Shown in pieces: positions 16,482 through 25,762 of a stretch of DNA of 64,000 bases. The stretch covers positions 4,898,001 to 4,962,000 of the forward strand of contig NZ_CP107939.1 in the NCBI RefSeq assembly GCF_036046055.1. The letters run 5' to 3'. The notes beneath the pieces are model-generated. The model saw only the letters and a program-made list of their open reading frames with translations, was not told the origin of the DNA and did not search any database. Both the position numbers and the translations under genes were made by a program. This DNA is from Nocardia sp. NBC_00403. Its GTDB lineage: Bacteria > Actinomycetota > Actinomycetes > Mycobacteriales > Mycobacteriaceae. The stretch's first letter is position 1; every line of letters begins with the position of its first letter.

Positions 16482-17234
16482 CTACCAGTGCACGCTGACC
16501 GGGTCGCCGATGCTGGCGATTTCGTAGTACCAGGCGGCGTCGTCGGGTGCGAGGTTGATGCAGCCGTGGCTGACGTTCGCATAGCCCTGGGAATCCACCG
16601 ACCAGGGTGCCGAGTGCACGAAAACTCCACCCCACGTGAGGCGTTCGGCATATTCACCGTTGATGACGTAACCCTCGGGGGAACTCAACGGGATGCCGAT
16701 GGTGCGTGAGTCGAAGACCACCGAGCGGAAAATCTCGAGAATCGGGAAGATGCCCGTTGGCGTCTCGTAGCCTGGTTTGCCCATCGAGGCGGGCATTGTG
16801 CGCGGCCACTGGCCGCCGATGGTGACCGTGAAGGTGTGGTTGGACATGTCGGCGTCGGCGATCACCCCGGCGTTGGTCCTGAATTCCGTTCGCGCACTAC
16901 CTATTCGAACCGAGATCGGGGAGCGGGTGGGAAGGAATCCCGTGGGTGTCCACGTCACTTCGCGGTCGTTCGCCCATGCGAACGTACCCGGGATCGATCG
17001 GGTGGACGTGATATCGATGGCTCGTTCGGCGCGAGCGCGATCCGCGACAGCCGCCGTGAACTGGATCGTGACCGGATGCGCGATGCCGACTTCTTGGCCG
17101 GCCGATGGCGTGACGGCCGCTACCGAGGCAGCCGATGGTGTTCCGATAGAGGTCGCGAATGCTGTTCCGGACCCGAACGCAGCCAAGGCCATGACCATGA
17201 CTGCGAGGAACAGATATCTGAGTACGCTCCTCAT
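16482..17234 (-). CDS. L,D-transpeptidase (Ldt_Mt-like) with Ig-like domain
   Basis: A 250-aa secreted enzyme that makes 3-3 cross-links in peptidoglycan. A signal peptide (YLFLAVMVMALAAFGSGTAF) is followed by a bacterial Ig-like domain (about residues 35-125). The YkuD catalytic domain has the motif VFVHSAPW...NVSHGCINL, with the nucleophile at Cys225 and His223 adjacent. The ATG at 17234 has AGAAGGGGTGGAG upstream; a frame extension to 17495 lacks family similarity. It lacks the second Ig-like domain and C-terminal extension of some mycobacterial Ldts, so it is a short form. The envelope location fits the VanY-like peptidase at 41 kb, though the two are far apart. Confidence 0.88.
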   Translation of the reverse strand: MRSVLRYLFLAVMVMALAAFGSGTAFATSIGTPSAASVAAVTPSAGQEVGIAHPVTIQFTAAVADRARAERAIDITSTRSIPGTFAWANDREVTWTPTGFLPTRSPISVRIGSARTEFRTNAGVIADADMSNHTFTVTIGGQWPRTMPASMGKPGYETPTGIFPILEIFRSVVFDSRTIGIPLSSPEGYVINGEYAERLTWGGVFVHSAPWSVDSQGYANVSHGCINLAPDDAAWYYEIASIGDPVSVHW

Positions 17235-17681
17235 GGCTCCACCCCTTCTAGATGGTGTGGTGGCAGAAATCCATTCTAGGACTTCATGATCAACTCGAGG
17301 TACCGAATCCGTAACGGCCCCCGGCTGTAGGTGAACCGTGCCGGCAGGTCTTCTCTCCGACCGCGGCGGAGGCGGCCGTACTTGGCTGGGGTTCGGCAGC
17401 TCAGCCATGGCGTTCCAGCGGTCAGCGCCAGCGCGAGGTGCCGAGCACCGTCTTGGCGGCGGTGTCCCTGTCGGGCCGAGGCGCATGAGTGCCACGACCG
17501 CGAGTGTCGGCGTGGCAGCGGTGCTGGGCGTGGTGTTCGCGAGCGCCGGTGAGCGAGCAGGGCGGGCGGCCTTCTGCCTCGTGCGCCGGAGGTCATCGCG
17601 AACTCGGACCTCGTTGCCGGTCTATATCGGGCGTACCCGGCGCCGCGGCGCGGAAACCCCCGGTATTCCCGGGCCCCGCTA
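17235..17681. other. intergenic region without a confident gene
   Basis: These 447 bases between the L,D-transpeptidase start and the FchA-like stop contain short open frames on both strands, none with a convincing start, family match or intact end. A plus-strand stretch from 17486 reads like a hydrophobic N terminus (ASVGVAAVLGVVFAS) but runs into the opposite-strand FchA-like gene. It may be a gene remnant. Confidence 0.4.
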
Positions 17682-18341
17682 TCAGCTGCGTACGGCGTGC
17701 AGCACGTCGGCGTGCAGGGCATCGGCACGCGCGGTGATCTCCTCCACGCGCATCAGCACGGGTGCGAATCGGTCGCCTTCCGCGGCGCTGAGGGAGGCGA
17801 CGTTGATCTCGATATTGAGCTGCGAACTGGTGGCGGCCGCGCGAGCGGCGTCGGCGGCCGCGCCGATATCGGTGACCACGTTCGGGTTTCCGATCGGAAG
17901 CAGTTCCGCAGCAAGCGACAGGATTTCGTCGGCCTCGTCGACGACGGCGGCGGGCACCTGGGCGGCCTGGATCAGTGCGGCGGTGATGGCCGCGGTGCGC
18001 TCGGCGACGTCTTCCGGAGTGGTCTTCGGCAGCTTGTAGGCGGCACCAACGGCGGTGAAGGCGGCGGCGTCGGCGTCGGCGAGGGCGAGTGCGCGGTCGC
18101 GCGCGGCGTCGGCGGCCTCGATGATGCGGTCGACGATCGGGCGGTGCTCGGCATCCTTGGCGCGGGTGGTGTAGCGGGCGACCATCGCAACCAGTGCGGC
18201 GCCCTGAGCGGCGTGCAGTGCGGCGACCGCGCCGCCACCGGGTGCGGGCACCTTTGCGGCCAGGTCGGTCAGGTACTGCGCGAGCGTGGCCCTGCCGAAG
18301 GAGGGTGCAGTTTCCTGGGACGACGTGGTGGGCTGCGACAC
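17682..18341 (-). CDS. cyclodeaminase/cyclohydrolase family protein (FchA-like)
   Basis: A 219-aa all-helical protein of the FTCD cyclodeaminase/methenyl-THF cyclohydrolase family (PF04961). The signature PAPGGGAVAALHAAQGAALV is intact, followed by the expected Ala-rich helices and a conserved N-P-N-V-V-T-D-I-G-A-A-A-D-A-A stretch. Stand-alone members hydrolyse 5,10-methenyl-THF to 10-formyl-THF (FchA) or act in formimino-THF metabolism. No histidine-degradation gene is nearby. The FolD-like protein at 10901-11755 lacks the cyclohydrolase lysine, so this protein is a candidate to supply that step. The start is GTG with AAAGG upstream, divergent from the F420-type oxidoreductase. Confidence 0.82.
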   Translation of the reverse strand: MSQPTTSSQETAPSFGRATLAQYLTDLAAKVPAPGGGAVAALHAAQGAALVAMVARYTTRAKDAEHRPIVDRIIEAADAARDRALALADADAAAFTAVGAAYKLPKTTPEDVAERTAAITAALIQAAQVPAAVVDEADEILSLAAELLPIGNPNVVTDIGAAADAARAAATSSQLNIEINVASLSAAEGDRFAPVLMRVEEITARADALHADVLHAVRS

Positions 18342-18457
18342 GGCGGGTGGCCTTTCGTTTCTTCGGCGATCACGGGGAAGTCTCGGCGATTACGCTACCG
18401 CCCGCGCGTAGGTGGCCGGTGCGCGCCCGGTCCGTAGCTGCGGTTATGTTGAGTGTT

Positions 18458-19495
18458 ATGCGGATCGGATTGGGCATCAATTACTCGGGCGGTTTCAAAG
18501 AGGCGGCGGCGGAAGTGGCCGACCTCGAGCAGGCCGGTCTGGACATCGTGTTCGTCCCCGAGGCGTACTCCTTCGACGCCGTCAGTGCGCTGGGCTACCT
18601 GGCCGCCAAAACCACCCGTCTGCAGCTGGCCTCGGGCATCCTGCAGATCTACACCCGTACCCCCAGCCTGACCGCGATGACCGCGGCGGGCCTGGACTTC
18701 GTCTCCGACGGCCGCTACGTGCTCGGCCTCGGCGCGTCGGGCCCGCAGGTGATCGAGGGGTTCCACGGCGTCGCCTACGACTCGCCCATCGGCCGCACCA
18801 GGGAACTGGTCGAGATATGCCGCAAGGTGTGGCGGCGTGAGCGGCTCGAATACGACGGCAAATACTACAAGATTCCGCTGCCCGCGGGCGAGGGCACCGG
18901 CCTCGGCAAGCCGCTCAAGTTGATCAATCACCCAGTGCGCGAACGCATTCCAGTGTTGCTCGCCGCGCTCGGCCCGAAGAATGTGCAGCTGGCCGCCGAG
19001 ATCGCCGAGGGCTGGCAGCCGATCTTTTTCGTACCCGAGAAGGCCAAGGAAATCTGGGGTGAATCTCTGGATGCCGGTCTGGCCAAGCGTGATCCGATCC
19101 TCGGCGAACTCGACGTGTATGCCGGACCCGCGCTGGCGATCGGTGAAAACGTCACGCCGCTACTGGAATTCGTGAAGCCGCACCTCGCGCTGTATATCGG
19201 CGGCATGGGTGCGAAGGGCAAGAACTTCTATCACGCCCTCGCCACGAAGTACGGCTACGGCGCCGAGGCCGACCGTATTCAGGAGCTGTACCTGGCCGGC
19301 AAGAAGGAAGAGGCCGCCAAGGTCGTTCCGGACGACCTGGTGCGCGACATCTCCCTCGTCGGCCCCGCCGGCTACGTCAAGGAGCGGGTCGCCGCGTTCC
19401 GTGAGGCGGGCGTGACCGTCCTCAACGTCGTTCCGATGGCCGCGACCCCGGCCGAGCGGATCAAGCTGATCGAGCAGCTGCGCGAACTCTGCTGA
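18458..19495 (+). CDS. LLM-class F420-dependent oxidoreductase (Rv3520c-like)
   Basis: A 345-aa luciferase-like monooxygenase-fold protein of the mycobacterial F420 group. It begins MRIGLGINYSGG and carries LASGILQIYTRTP, LGLGASGPQVIEGFHGV, GRTRELVEICRKVWRRE and PVLLAALGPKNVQLAAEIAE, which fit the subfamily known as Rv3520c. Such enzymes use reduced F420 (or flavin) to reduce or oxidise unknown substrates; methylene-THF-like and lipid substrates have been proposed for relatives. The start at 18458 gives the usual N terminus; an ATG at 18446 is the alternative. It is divergent from the FchA-like gene. Its last 35 bases overlap a convergent methyltransferase gene. Confidence 0.85.
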   Translation: MRIGLGINYSGGFKEAAAEVADLEQAGLDIVFVPEAYSFDAVSALGYLAAKTTRLQLASGILQIYTRTPSLTAMTAAGLDFVSDGRYVLGLGASGPQVIEGFHGVAYDSPIGRTRELVEICRKVWRRERLEYDGKYYKIPLPAGEGTGLGKPLKLINHPVRERIPVLLAALGPKNVQLAAEIAEGWQPIFFVPEKAKEIWGESLDAGLAKRDPILGELDVYAGPALAIGENVTPLLEFVKPHLALYIGGMGAKGKNFYHALATKYGYGAEADRIQELYLAGKKEEAAKVVPDDLVRDISLVGPAGYVKERVAAFREAGVTVLNVVPMAATPAERIKLIEQLRELC

Positions 19496-20180
19496 GATCC
19501 TGGAGGCTCGCCGGGTCGGCGCGGCGAGCCAACAGGTAGGCGCGGCGAGTGTCGACCTCGTGCGGATAGTTCGGGCGCTCCATGCGCATCCGCACCTCGA
19601 ACCCCGCCGCCGCCAGGTCGGCGATGATCTGATCCGGATCGAAGAAGCGGAAGTCGACATCCACCTCGTGTCCCCACCAGGTATCGAAATGACGGATCTC
19701 CGATCCAATGTGGAACGAGACCAGGAACAGGCCCGACGGGCGCAGCACGCGATGCACCTGTTCGAAGGCGCTGCGCAGTTCGCCAGGCGCGAGATGGATG
19801 ATCGAGTAGAACGCGACCGCGGCGCCGAATTCGCCATCGGCGGCGGGTAGTTCGAGCAGATCGCCCGCACGGAACTCGACCGCTGAATAGTGCTTGCGTC
19901 CCACCGCGACCATGGCGGCGGATAGGTCGATGCCGACTGTCGTCGCACCGTGATCGGCGAGCCAGGCCGCAATATGCCCAGGGCCGCAGCCGAGGTCGGC
20001 GATCGGTGTTCCCGATTCGGTCTGCTCTATGAGACTGCTCAGCAGTGCCCGGTCGAGCGGTTTGCCGCAGAGCTCATCGCGGAGATCTGTGGCGTAATTC
20101 TCGGCGACGGTGTCGTAGCTGCGGCGGACGGTGTCATGCGTGCCGTGATCTCCCACAGGCTCCAGCATTCCACGGTCCAC
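19461..20180 (-). CDS. class I SAM-dependent methyltransferase
   Basis: A 239-aa methyltransferase with motif I in IADLGCGPGHIAAWLADHGA, acidic motif II in VGIDLSAAMVAVGRKHY, and the later motif LPAADGEFGAAVAFYSIIHL. The fold is the generic UbiE/Methyltransf_11 type. The substrate cannot be predicted. The start is ambiguous: GTG at 20180 or ATG at 20168. The 3' end overlaps the F420-type oxidoreductase gene tail-to-tail by 35 bases. It lies 30 bases downstream of the STAS gene on the same strand, so the two may be co-transcribed, though no functional link is evident. Confidence 0.8.
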   Translation of the reverse strand: MDRGMLEPVGDHGTHDTVRRSYDTVAENYATDLRDELCGKPLDRALLSSLIEQTESGTPIADLGCGPGHIAAWLADHGATTVGIDLSAAMVAVGRKHYSAVEFRAGDLLELPAADGEFGAAVAFYSIIHLAPGELRSAFEQVHRVLRPSGLFLVSFHIGSEIRHFDTWWGHEVDVDFRFFDPDQIIADLAAAGFEVRMRMERPNYPHEVDTRRAYLLARRADPASLQDLSRVRAAARSA

Positions 20181-20210
20181 CGCAACGAGCAGGGCTGTGG
20201 GACTCCAGGA

Positions 20211-20603
20211 TCAGCGGAACGACGCCAGGGCCTGATCGAGGGTCGAATGCAGCGCGAAGACCTGATCCAGGCTGGTCATCTTCAGCTGGCGACTGGTCGC
20301 CGGGCCATCGGCGACGACGGCGATCGAGGTTGACGCTCCCGCCCGCTGATGCGCCCCGACCAGTGCGGCCATCCCCGCCGAGGCGAGGAAGCTGACCGCG
20401 GACAGGTCGATGATCAGGGCCACGGGTTTACCGGCGAGAATGCCCTCGATCGCGGCTTCGAGCGCGGGCGCTGTCGCCAGGTCGACCTCGCCGGACACCG
20501 TCAGCACAGTCGCGCCCTCGGGCGTTGTCACCGTGGTGGTCATCGTGTCCGCGAGGGGATACGCGTCTCCGGAAGTATTGGTCACATCTTCACAATCTGC
20601 CAT
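20211..20603 (-). CDS. STAS-domain anti-sigma factor antagonist
   Basis: A 130-aa STAS protein of the SpoIIAA/RsbV type. The core strands and the phosphorylatable serine region are seen in VSGEVDLATAPALEAAIEGI and IIDLSAVSFLASAGMAALVG, with the likely regulatory serine in SFLASAGM. Such proteins bind an anti-sigma kinase when dephosphorylated and free the sigma factor. No kinase or sigma gene is adjacent. The SpoIIE phosphatase/kinase fusion at 29898-32288 is a possible partner within the window. The start ATG at 20603 is chosen because upstream codons do not look like STAS sequence; a more internal ATG is possible. Confidence 0.8.
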   Translation of the reverse strand: MADCEDVTNTSGDAYPLADTMTTTVTTPEGATVLTVSGEVDLATAPALEAAIEGILAGKPVALIIDLSAVSFLASAGMAALVGAHQRAGASTSIAVVADGPATSRQLKMTSLDQVFALHSTLDQALASFR

Positions 20604-20804
20604 GAACCGCCCGATCTCGCTGTACTGACACAAAACATGCAGCAAACCTGACATGTCCGCGTGCCATGCGAGTTTTCTTGCCGTCACACCTTACCGCCCT
20701 GGATTGTCCTCGGGGTCGAGTCCTTCGGAGCGAGCGTGTGGCAACGGCTCGGCGTGCCGTATCGCCCAGGTCGGGTGCCGCGGACGGAGCGCCGACGGGC
20801 CGAA

Positions 20805-20827
20805 ACATCTGAGATGTGGGTCACATC
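20805..20827. promoter_or_regulatory. overlapping inverted repeats upstream of car
   Basis: ACATCT-G-AGATGT (20805-20817) is followed, overlapping, by GATGTG-GGT-CACATC (20813-20827). Both are perfect inverted repeats sharing the GATGT half-site, giving three half-sites in 23 bases about 165 bases upstream of the car start. It is a candidate regulator-binding site; the regulator is unknown. Confidence 0.45.
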
Positions 20828-20861
20828 AGGAGCTGGACGCTATAGGTGTATACCGGAAAGG

Positions 20862-20882
20862 GTAGTTGACTGAGCTAACTAC
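20862..20882. promoter_or_regulatory. inverted repeat upstream of car
   Basis: GTAGTT (20862-20867) and AACTAC (20877-20882) form a perfect 6-bp inverted repeat with a 9-base spacer, ending 106 bases before the car start. It may be an operator or part of the 5' leader. Confidence 0.4.
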
Positions 20883-20988
20883 AGATCGAAAGAGGGAAGT
20901 CCTGTGGTTGCCTCCCTCACCGACGTCAGCCGCTTCATCCGGCGTCGGTCTCTCGTGTGAGCGATATCCGACCAAGGGAGGCTGGATC

Positions 20989-23900
20989 ATGTCGATCGAT
21001 ACTCCAGCAGCGCGGCGCGAACACCGCATCGCCGAGTTGTATGCCTGTGATCAGCAGGTTCGCGACGCCGAGCCATCCGAAGAGATCAGCGCAGCGCTGA
21101 GCCGACCAGGACTGCGGTATGCGCAGGTCATTGCGACGGTGCTGGAAGGTTATGCCGAACGTCCCGCGCTCGGGCAGCGGGCATTCGAGTTCACCACGGA
21201 TGTGGCGGGTCGGCGCACGCTTCGTCTGCTGCCCAGATTCGAGACCATCACCTACCGGGAACTGGGCGAGCGAATCGCAGCGGTGGCCGCCGCGTGGCAT
21301 CACGACGTCGAACATCCTGTGCGCGCAGGCGATTTCGTCGCCATACTCGGCTTCACGAGTTGTGACTACGTCACGCTCGATCTCGCCTGTGCGGAGCTGG
21401 GCGCGGTGTCGGTGCCGCTGCAGGCGGGGGCCGCGGTCGCCCAACTGCGGGCGATCATTGCCGAGACCAACCCTCGGGTGCTCGCCGCGACGCCGGAACT
21501 GCTCGATGCCGCCATCGATTGCTTGCTCGACGAGGTGCCCACCGAACATCTTGTCGTCTTCGACTACCACCCCGAGGACGACGCGCAGCGTACGGCGGTC
21601 GATTCGGCACTACAGCGGCTTGCGGACGCCGGTAGCGGGATTGTCGTCGAAACGCTCGATTCGGTGCTCACCCGCGGCCGTGGCGCACCGCCCGCGCCGC
21701 CGTTCGTCCCCGACGCCGACGCCGACCCGCTGGCCCTGCTCATCTACACCTCAGGAAGTACGGGCACACCCAAGGGCGCCATGTACACCGATCGGCTTGC
21801 TGCCGGCATCTGGGTGGAGACGACCGCCTGGTTCGATTCGACCACAGCGCCCACGATCGGCGTGAACTATCTGCCCATGAGCCACCTCGCGGGCCGTCTC
21901 ACCCTGTCGGGGATTCTCGCGCGCGGCGGCACTGCCTACTTCACGGCAAGAAGCGATATGTCGACGCTGTTCGAGGACATCGGTCTGGTTCGCCCGACGG
22001 CGGTGATATTCGTTCCACGCGTGTGCGACATGATTTTCCAGCGCTATCAGAGCGAGCTCGACCGGCGCGGCGCCACCGAGCAGCAGGTGAAAACCGAACT
22101 GCGCCAAGACTTCCTCGGCGGGCGTGTCATCTCCGCCTCGGTGGGCTCAGCGCCGCTGGCTGCGGAGCTGAAGACCTTCATGGAGTCCGTCCTGGATGTG
22201 GAGTTGCGCGATGGTTACGGCTCCACCGAGGCGGGCGGGGTGCTGGTCGACAACCAGCCGCGCCGGCCGCCGGTGCTCGACTACAAACTTGTCGACGTCC
22301 CCGAGCTGGGATATTTCCGGACCGACCAGCCGCATCCTCGCGGCGAACTGCTGCTGAAGACGCGCACCATGATTCCCGGGTACTACAAGCGTCCCGAGGT
22401 CACCGCGCAGATCTTCGACCCGGACGGCTTCTACAAGACCGGCGACATCATGGCCGAGATCGGTCCAGATCAACTCGTCTACGTCGACCGTCGCAACAAT
22501 GTGCTGAAGCTGTCGCAGGGCGAGTTCGTCGCCGTCTCCCAGTTGGAGGCCGTCTACGCGGGCAGCCCCTTGGTCCGGCAGATATTCGTCTACGGCAGCA
22601 GCGAACGCGCCTACCTGCTCGCGGTGGTCGTGCCCACCGCGGCGGCTCTCGACACCGACGCGCTGAAGGGCGCGATCGCCGCGTCGTTGCAGCAGATCGC
22701 GAACGAGGCCGATCTGAACTCATACGAGATTCCGCGCGACTTCCTGATCGAGACCGAGCCGTTCACGATCGAGAACGGTCTGCTCTCCGGCATCGGTAAA
22801 CTGTTGCGGCCCAAGCTCACAGCGCATTACGGCGCTCGGCTCGATCAGTTGTACAACGACCTGGCAGAACAGCAGGACAACGAACTGCTCGCCCTGCGGC
22901 ATACCGCTGCCGAGCTGCCGGTGCTGGAAACGATCAGCCGGGCCGCCCGCGCACTCCTGGGTTGCGCGACAACAGATATCCGTCCGGACGCCCAGTTCAC
23001 AGAACTGGGCGGCGATTCCCTTTCGGCGCTGTCGTTTTCGAACCTGCTCCAGGATATTTTCGCGGTGGACGTGCCGGTCGGCGTGGTCATCAGCCCCGCG
23101 AACGGGCTACGTGATCTCGCTGATTACGTGGAGAGGGCGCGGAATTCGGCTGTGCGGCTGCCCACCCTCACCACGGTCCACGGCCGCGACGGATCGGCGA
23201 TCTACGCCGGTGACCTGACCCTCGACAAGTTCATCGATGCGAGGACCCTGAGCGCCGCCGAGGCATTGCCCGCGCCCGACGGCACTGCCCGGACGGTGCT
23301 GCTGACCGGAGCGAACGGCTACCTGGGGCGCTTCTTGTGCCTGGAATGGCTGGAGCGGCTGGATGAGTCGGGCGGCACGCTGATCTGCGTGGTGCGCGGC
23401 AGCGACGCGGTGGCAGCAAGGCAGCGGCTCGACGAGGCATTCGACAGTGGCGACCCGGAGCTGGTCGAGCATTTCCAGGAGCTGGCCGCCCGCCGCCTCG
23501 AAGTCCTGTCAGGCGATATCGGCGAGGCGAACCTCGGTCTGGACGGCGCGACCTGGAATCGGTTGGCCGACAGCGTCGATCTGATCGTCCACCCGGCTGC
23601 CCTTGTCAACCATGTGCTGCCCTACAGCCAGTTGTTCGGGCCGAACGTGGTCGGCACCGCCGAGGTGATTCGCCTCGCGATCAGCAGGCGGCTCAAGCCC
23701 GTCACCTATCTCTCGACGGTGGGCGTCGCCTCGCAAGTCGAGCCAGGGCGGTTCGACGAGGACGGTGACATCCGTGATTTCAGCTCGGTGCGTGTCATCG
23801 ATGAGAGTTATGCCAACGGCTACGGCAACAGCAAGTGGGCGGGGGAGGTGCTGCTGCGTGAAGCCAACGACCTGTGCGGTCTGCCGGTCACGGTCTTCCG

Positions 23901-24483
23901 CTCCGACATGATCCTCGCGCACAGCCGCTACCGCGGGCAGCTCAACGTGCCGGACATGTTCACCCGTCTGGTGCTGAGTCTGGTCGCGACCGGGATCGCG
24001 CCGTCCTCCTTCTACGAGACCCACTCCGACGGCACGCGACGGCGCGCCCACTATGACGGGCTGCCCGCCGACTTCACCGCTGAGGCGATCACCATGCTCG
24101 GTAGCCTCGGCACGGCAGGATTCCATGCCTTCGATGTGGTGAATCCGCACGACGACGGCATATCCCTGGACAATGTCGTGGACTGGCTGATCGACTCAGG
24201 CCACCCGATCCAGCGCATCACCGACTACCGCGACTGGTTCGACCGTTTCGAGACCGCACTGCGCGCATTGCCCGAGAAGCAGCGCCAGGCCTCGGTACTG
24301 CCGCTACTGCACGCCTACGCCCGTCCGGAGCACCCGATCCGCGGCTCGGTCATCCCGGCCAAGACGTTTCAGACCGCCGTCCACAACGTGCGAATCGGCC
24401 CGGACAACGACATCCCACACCTTTCGCCGCAGCTCATCACCAAATACGTCACCGACCTCCAGCACCGCACGCTGCTGGTCTAG
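20989..24483 (+). CDS. car: carboxylic acid reductase
   Basis: A 1164-aa three-domain enzyme that reduces aromatic and aliphatic acids to aldehydes using ATP and NADPH. The adenylation domain has [20 protein letters not shown] (from about residue 250). The carrier domain has [11 protein letters not shown] with the phosphopantetheine serine at about 677. The C-terminal thioester-reductase domain has [12 protein letters not shown] (from about 771) and the catalytic YGNSK (Tyr945, Lys949). Order and length match the Nocardia enzyme (about 1174 aa as I recall), and long stretches are recalled as nearly identical. The ATG at 20989 follows a strong AAGGGAGG. It needs phosphopantetheinylation; no transferase gene is in the window. 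No obvious operon partner. Confidence 0.95.
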   Translation: MSIDTPAARREHRIAELYACDQQVRDAEPSEEISAALSRPGLRYAQVIATVLEGYAERPALGQRAFEFTTDVAGRRTLRLLPRFETITYRELGERIAAVAAAWHHDVEHPVRAGDFVAILGFTSCDYVTLDLACAELGAVSVPLQAGAAVAQLRAIIAETNPRVLAATPELLDAAIDCLLDEVPTEHLVVFDYHPEDDAQRTAVDSALQRLADAGSGIVVETLDSVLTRGRGAPPAPPFVPDADADPLALLIYTSGSTGTPKGAMYTDRLAAGIWVETTAWFDSTTAPTIGVNYLPMSHLAGRLTLSGILARGGTAYFTARSDMSTLFEDIGLVRPTAVIFVPRVCDMIFQRYQSELDRRGATEQQVKTELRQDFLGGRVISASVGSAPLAAELKTFMESVLDVELRDGYGSTEAGGVLVDNQPRRPPVLDYKLVDVPELGYFRTDQPHPRGELLLKTRTMIPGYYKRPEVTAQIFDPDGFYKTGDIMAEIGPDQLVYVDRRNNVLKLSQGEFVAVSQLEAVYAGSPLVRQIFVYGSSERAYLLAVVVPTAAALDTDALKGAIAASLQQIANEADLNSYEIPRDFLIETEPFTIENGLLSGIGKLLRPKLTAHYGARLDQLYNDLAEQQDNELLALRHTAAELPVLETISRAARALLGCATTDIRPDAQFTELGGDSLSALSFSNLLQDIFAVDVPVGVVISPANGLRDLADYVERARNSAVRLPTLTTVHGRDGSAIYAGDLTLDKFIDARTLSAAEALPAPDGTARTVLLTGANGYLGRFLCLEWLERLDESGGTLICVVRGSDAVAARQRLDEAFDSGDPELVEHFQELAARRLEVLSGDIGEANLGLDGATWNRLADSVDLIVHPAALVNHVLPYSQLFGPNVVGTAEVIRLAISRRLKPVTYLSTVGVASQVEPGRFDEDGDIRDFSSVRVIDESYANGYGNSKWAGEVLLREANDLCGLPVTVFRSDMILAHSRYRGQLNVPDMFTRLVLSLVATGIAPSSFYETHSDGTRRRAHYDGLPADFTAEAITMLGSLGTAGFHAFDVVNPHDDGISLDNVVDWLIDSGHPIQRITDYRDWFDRFETALRALPEKQRQASVLPLLHAYARPEHPIRGSVIPAKTFQTAVHNVRIGPDNDIPHLSPQLITKYVTDLQHRTLLV

Positions 24484-24575
24484 CCCGGCGCAACGTCCAG
24501 GTACAGCGCACCGTCCACAACCCGGCCGAGGCTTTCTGACCCCAATTGCCAGAACACAGCGAAAGCGAGAATCCG

Positions 24576-25040
24576 ATGAGCTTCGGAACCCCCGCGGGCA
24601 CCCGCGGCGCCCGCCAACCTTCCGGCCGGTTCACCACGTGGACGAACAAGTTCATGGCTGAACGCCTGCGCCGCAAGGGCGGCGGCAAATTCATGGGAAT
24701 GGACGCTCTCGTCCTGACCACGCTCGGCCGCAAGAGCGGCGTCGAACGTTCCACACCGGTGGCCTGGTTTCCCGGAGACCACGGCACCTACCTCATCGCT
24801 GCCTCGGCGGCCGGCGCCGCGGGAAACCCCGCCTGGTACCACAACCTCGCCGCCAACCCCGACAAGGTCCGCATCGACGTCGATGGCCGAACCCTCGACG
24901 TGACCGCCGAACAACTCCACGGCATCGAACGCGACAAGGCGTGGCAGCAGATCACGACCACCACACCCCGATTCGCCGGATATCAGCAGAAGACCGACCG
25001 GGAAATCCCGATCATCCGCCTCGCTCCCCGTCCCAGCTGA
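24576..25040 (+). CDS. deazaflavin (F420)-dependent nitroreductase family protein
   Basis: A 154-aa protein of the Ddn/DUF385 family. The split-barrel motifs are present: MDALVLTTLGRKSGVERSTP, YLIAASAAGAAGNPAWYHNL and ANPDKVRIDVDGRTLDV. Members bind F420 (or FMN/heme) and reduce quinones, nitro compounds or other electron acceptors, sometimes at the membrane. The N-terminal RFTTWTNKFMAERLRRKGGG resembles the amphipathic membrane-associating helix of Ddn. The ATG at 24576 is used; an upstream TTG at 24546 adds 10 residues. It lies 92 bases after car on the same strand and may be co-transcribed. Confidence 0.85.
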   Translation: MSFGTPAGTRGARQPSGRFTTWTNKFMAERLRRKGGGKFMGMDALVLTTLGRKSGVERSTPVAWFPGDHGTYLIAASAAGAAGNPAWYHNLAANPDKVRIDVDGRTLDVTAEQLHGIERDKAWQQITTTTPRFAGYQQKTDREIPIIRLAPRPS

Positions 25041-25306
25041 AGTCCCGGCAGCTCACGGCCACGCCGCATATCCGCGATCCGGGCGCCGCCGCCATACAGC
25101 CCGCCCGAACGCACGGCCGGGTCGATAACGAACTCCGAGCACTGACGTGACCACCCAGTCGTGGACACGGATCAGAAGATCCGTAGTCAGCCCCCATAGC
25201 GCAGAGCGGACTTCGTGTCGCCCGAAATCGGCGCTGGCCGTCCAGAATTGACGCGAAGCGGGCGCTATCGGCGGTCAGAGCGCGAAGTCGGCCGGTCAGC
25301 GCCCCG

Positions 25307-25690
25307 TCATGCGGCGGTGACGTTGAACAAGGTCAGCTCCCGTGGCTGTCGTGAGGCGGTGCGCAGTTCGGCGCGTTCGCGGATCGCGCAGGCCAGTGTG
25401 TATTTCACGAGGTCATCGGCAGTGGTGCGGCCCGACAGAACGCCCCACACCAACGAAAGCAGCCCATCGCACGGGGATCCAACCCTTTTCGACCGCGTTC
25501 AACGCACGATACTGCCGCTTCGAGCGTTTTTCCGCTGGTCACCCCCGCGTAGGAAACCGTCACGTAGATCGTCGATCGTGCGGGCGAACACAGGGTTGCT
25601 GCACCCGACATTCATGATCTCTATCGTGCCCGTCACGTACTGTTCGGCAAGGCGCACAGCGTCTTTGGACGGCGCTGACCTGAGCATGAT
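25307..25690 (-). pseudogene. frame-disrupted remnant of an unidentified gene
   Basis: Minus-strand sequence reads as good GC-rich coding but in more than one frame. The 5' part gives AVRLAEQYVTGTIEIMNVGC and ARTIDDLRDGFL. A second frame gives GVTSGKTLEAAVSCVER. The 3' part gives SGRTTADDLVKYTLACAIRE, ending at a TGA whose complement is at 25307-25309. Stops and frameshifts separate the pieces, so no intact protein is encoded. I do not recognise the parent family. The plus-strand open frame over this region is poor in typical codon use and looks like its shadow. Confidence 0.4.
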
Positions 25691-25762
25691 GTCCGGCAGA
25701 AAGCATCACCATGCCCAGGACCAATTATGATCAGCGACCGCAGCAGCCTTCGAAGGAGAATC

